Under the pieces are notes generated by a model. It saw only the letters and a list, made by a program, of their open reading frames with translations. It was not told the DNA's origin and made no database searches. From NCBI GenBank assembly GCA_964017235.1, contig OZ024940.1:2294001-2358000 (forward strand): DNA of 64,000 bases, read 5' to 3'. This stretch comes from Sabellastarte sp. h YS-2021. Taxonomy: Eukaryota; Annelida; Polychaeta; Sabellida; Sabellidae. Shown here piece after piece: positions 63,086-64,000 of the stretch; position 1 is the stretch's first letter, and each line of letters opens with the position of its first letter. Position numbers and translations under genes: made by a program.

Positions 63086-64000
63086 CTTTTTTTTTTACTT
63101 TGATTTAAGCATAGGTTGTCATCTCTCTGTGAGTTTTACCCAAGTAGTATGTGAGGTCTGTGATTCCTTCAATTCATGTTCGCGAGATAATAACATATAT
63201 GGTGATGATTTTTTTAAGGGTTGCCCGACTTCTTTCACATTATAACAAATAACTTTTTTTTTTTTTAAAAAAAGACAAAAAAATTGTACTCGTAAACCAG
63301 GAAAGGCCTTCCTGGGGCATATTGACAGATGCTTAGTCAGCCAAAGCCCATTACCCCTGAACCTACACAGCCACCACAAATTGGTTGTATATGCAGCTAT
63401 TATCTAACCGTGTAATATGAAGCTCAATAAAATGCAAATGGTGGTATTCATTGTCTTTATTTTGGTATGAGATCTCGTTCTCACCAGACATGGCTTTAGG
63501 TAAATTTGAGTCACCTTCAACTTGGATAATATCCGGTATGACCGGTAGTGGGAAAACATCATTTGATGTTCAAAAAAACTGAATCTTGACTTTTGTAGCA
63601 CTTAACGTACTTATCATTAACTCAACAAAAGCCCATTCTCCGAAAGTCACCACTTTATAAGAATACAAAAGACAATTGAAACTTTTATACCACTTAATCT
63701 ATGCAGGATCATCTCAAAAGAACATTGCTCTTTAAAACACACACTGACTCTGTAAAATTGAGCATGTCTGTCTTTTGTAGCACTTTGTATCCCAAGCTGA
63801 GAAATCTCTACATTTTGATACATCAGAGATATGTACACACTATCATCTATTGGTACATGATGAAGTATTTTTTAAAAAATACAAAGAACTACATCTACCC
63901 TTATTTGAATCTGTGGATGGTGATGTTGATGGGCTTGGACCTGGAGACTTGGTTGGGTGATCTGAAAAATCAAACATAAGATGTACAATGCATATGAGCA
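63086..64000. other. No gene recognised
   Basis: A+T-rich with a T/A homopolymer patch at 63,254-63,284. Short overlapping ORFs on both strands show no motifs. May be intronic to something beyond the window. Confidence 0.45.

Overview
This is animal nuclear DNA with almost no ordinary gene in it. The A+T-rich background, tRNA-headed SINEs sharing one 3' module, an I-group LINE with an RNase H domain, satellites and very long poly-G tracts suggest a lophotrochozoan, most likely a mollusc. The species cannot be named from the sequence alone.

Region 1 (1-27,180) is a higher-order satellite. Its units of about 3.2-4.9 kb consist of a 56/67-bp GC-rich minisatellite, a linker carrying a perfect CRE and an E2F-like site, and a run of diverged ~240-bp monomers, each with a poly-T/poly-G junction and a TATAAAAG box. 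A nearly whole 5,962-bp LINE (19,754-25,715), bounded by 12-bp target-site duplications (TSDs), sits inside a monomer, and a SINE sits inside that LINE. A diverged orphan copy of the satellite lies outside the array at 41.5-42.2 kb.

Region 2 (27.2-43.9 kb) is intergenic. It holds SINEs, a 4.65-kb satellite of 85-bp monomers with 5-mer and 10-mer superstructure, a Harbinger-like MITE carrying a nested SINE and a nested CR1/L2-like LINE tail, a hAT-like MITE inside a SINE, and one promoter-like patch with ETS and NRF-1 motifs.

Region 3 (43.9-62.7 kb) is dominated by short minus-strand ankyrin-like modules, many ending in a GTAAGT-type splice donor. At least one looks like an intact ankyrin exon (44.06-44.19 kb) and one like a first coding exon (50,321-50,374). 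Many others carry stops or shifted frames. I read this as an old ankyrin-repeat gene or gene cluster in decay, expanded by local tandem duplication (84-bp units, 60-70-bp units, and a 2.33-kb duplication at 45.55-50.26 kb). Inside it are SINEs, LINE 3' fragments, a short internally deleted LINE derivative, a second Harbinger-like MITE and a broken envelope-type gene fossil (59.3-60.9 kb).

Three observations stand out. The same 39-bp SINE tail was inserted at two unrelated sites, each with a 14-bp TSD. LINE 3' ends carry a double hairpin whose paired bases covary. A 470-bp element joins a LINE 5' head directly to a LINE 3' tail and has its own TSD. All calls come from reading the sequence by eye; no alignment or database search was run.
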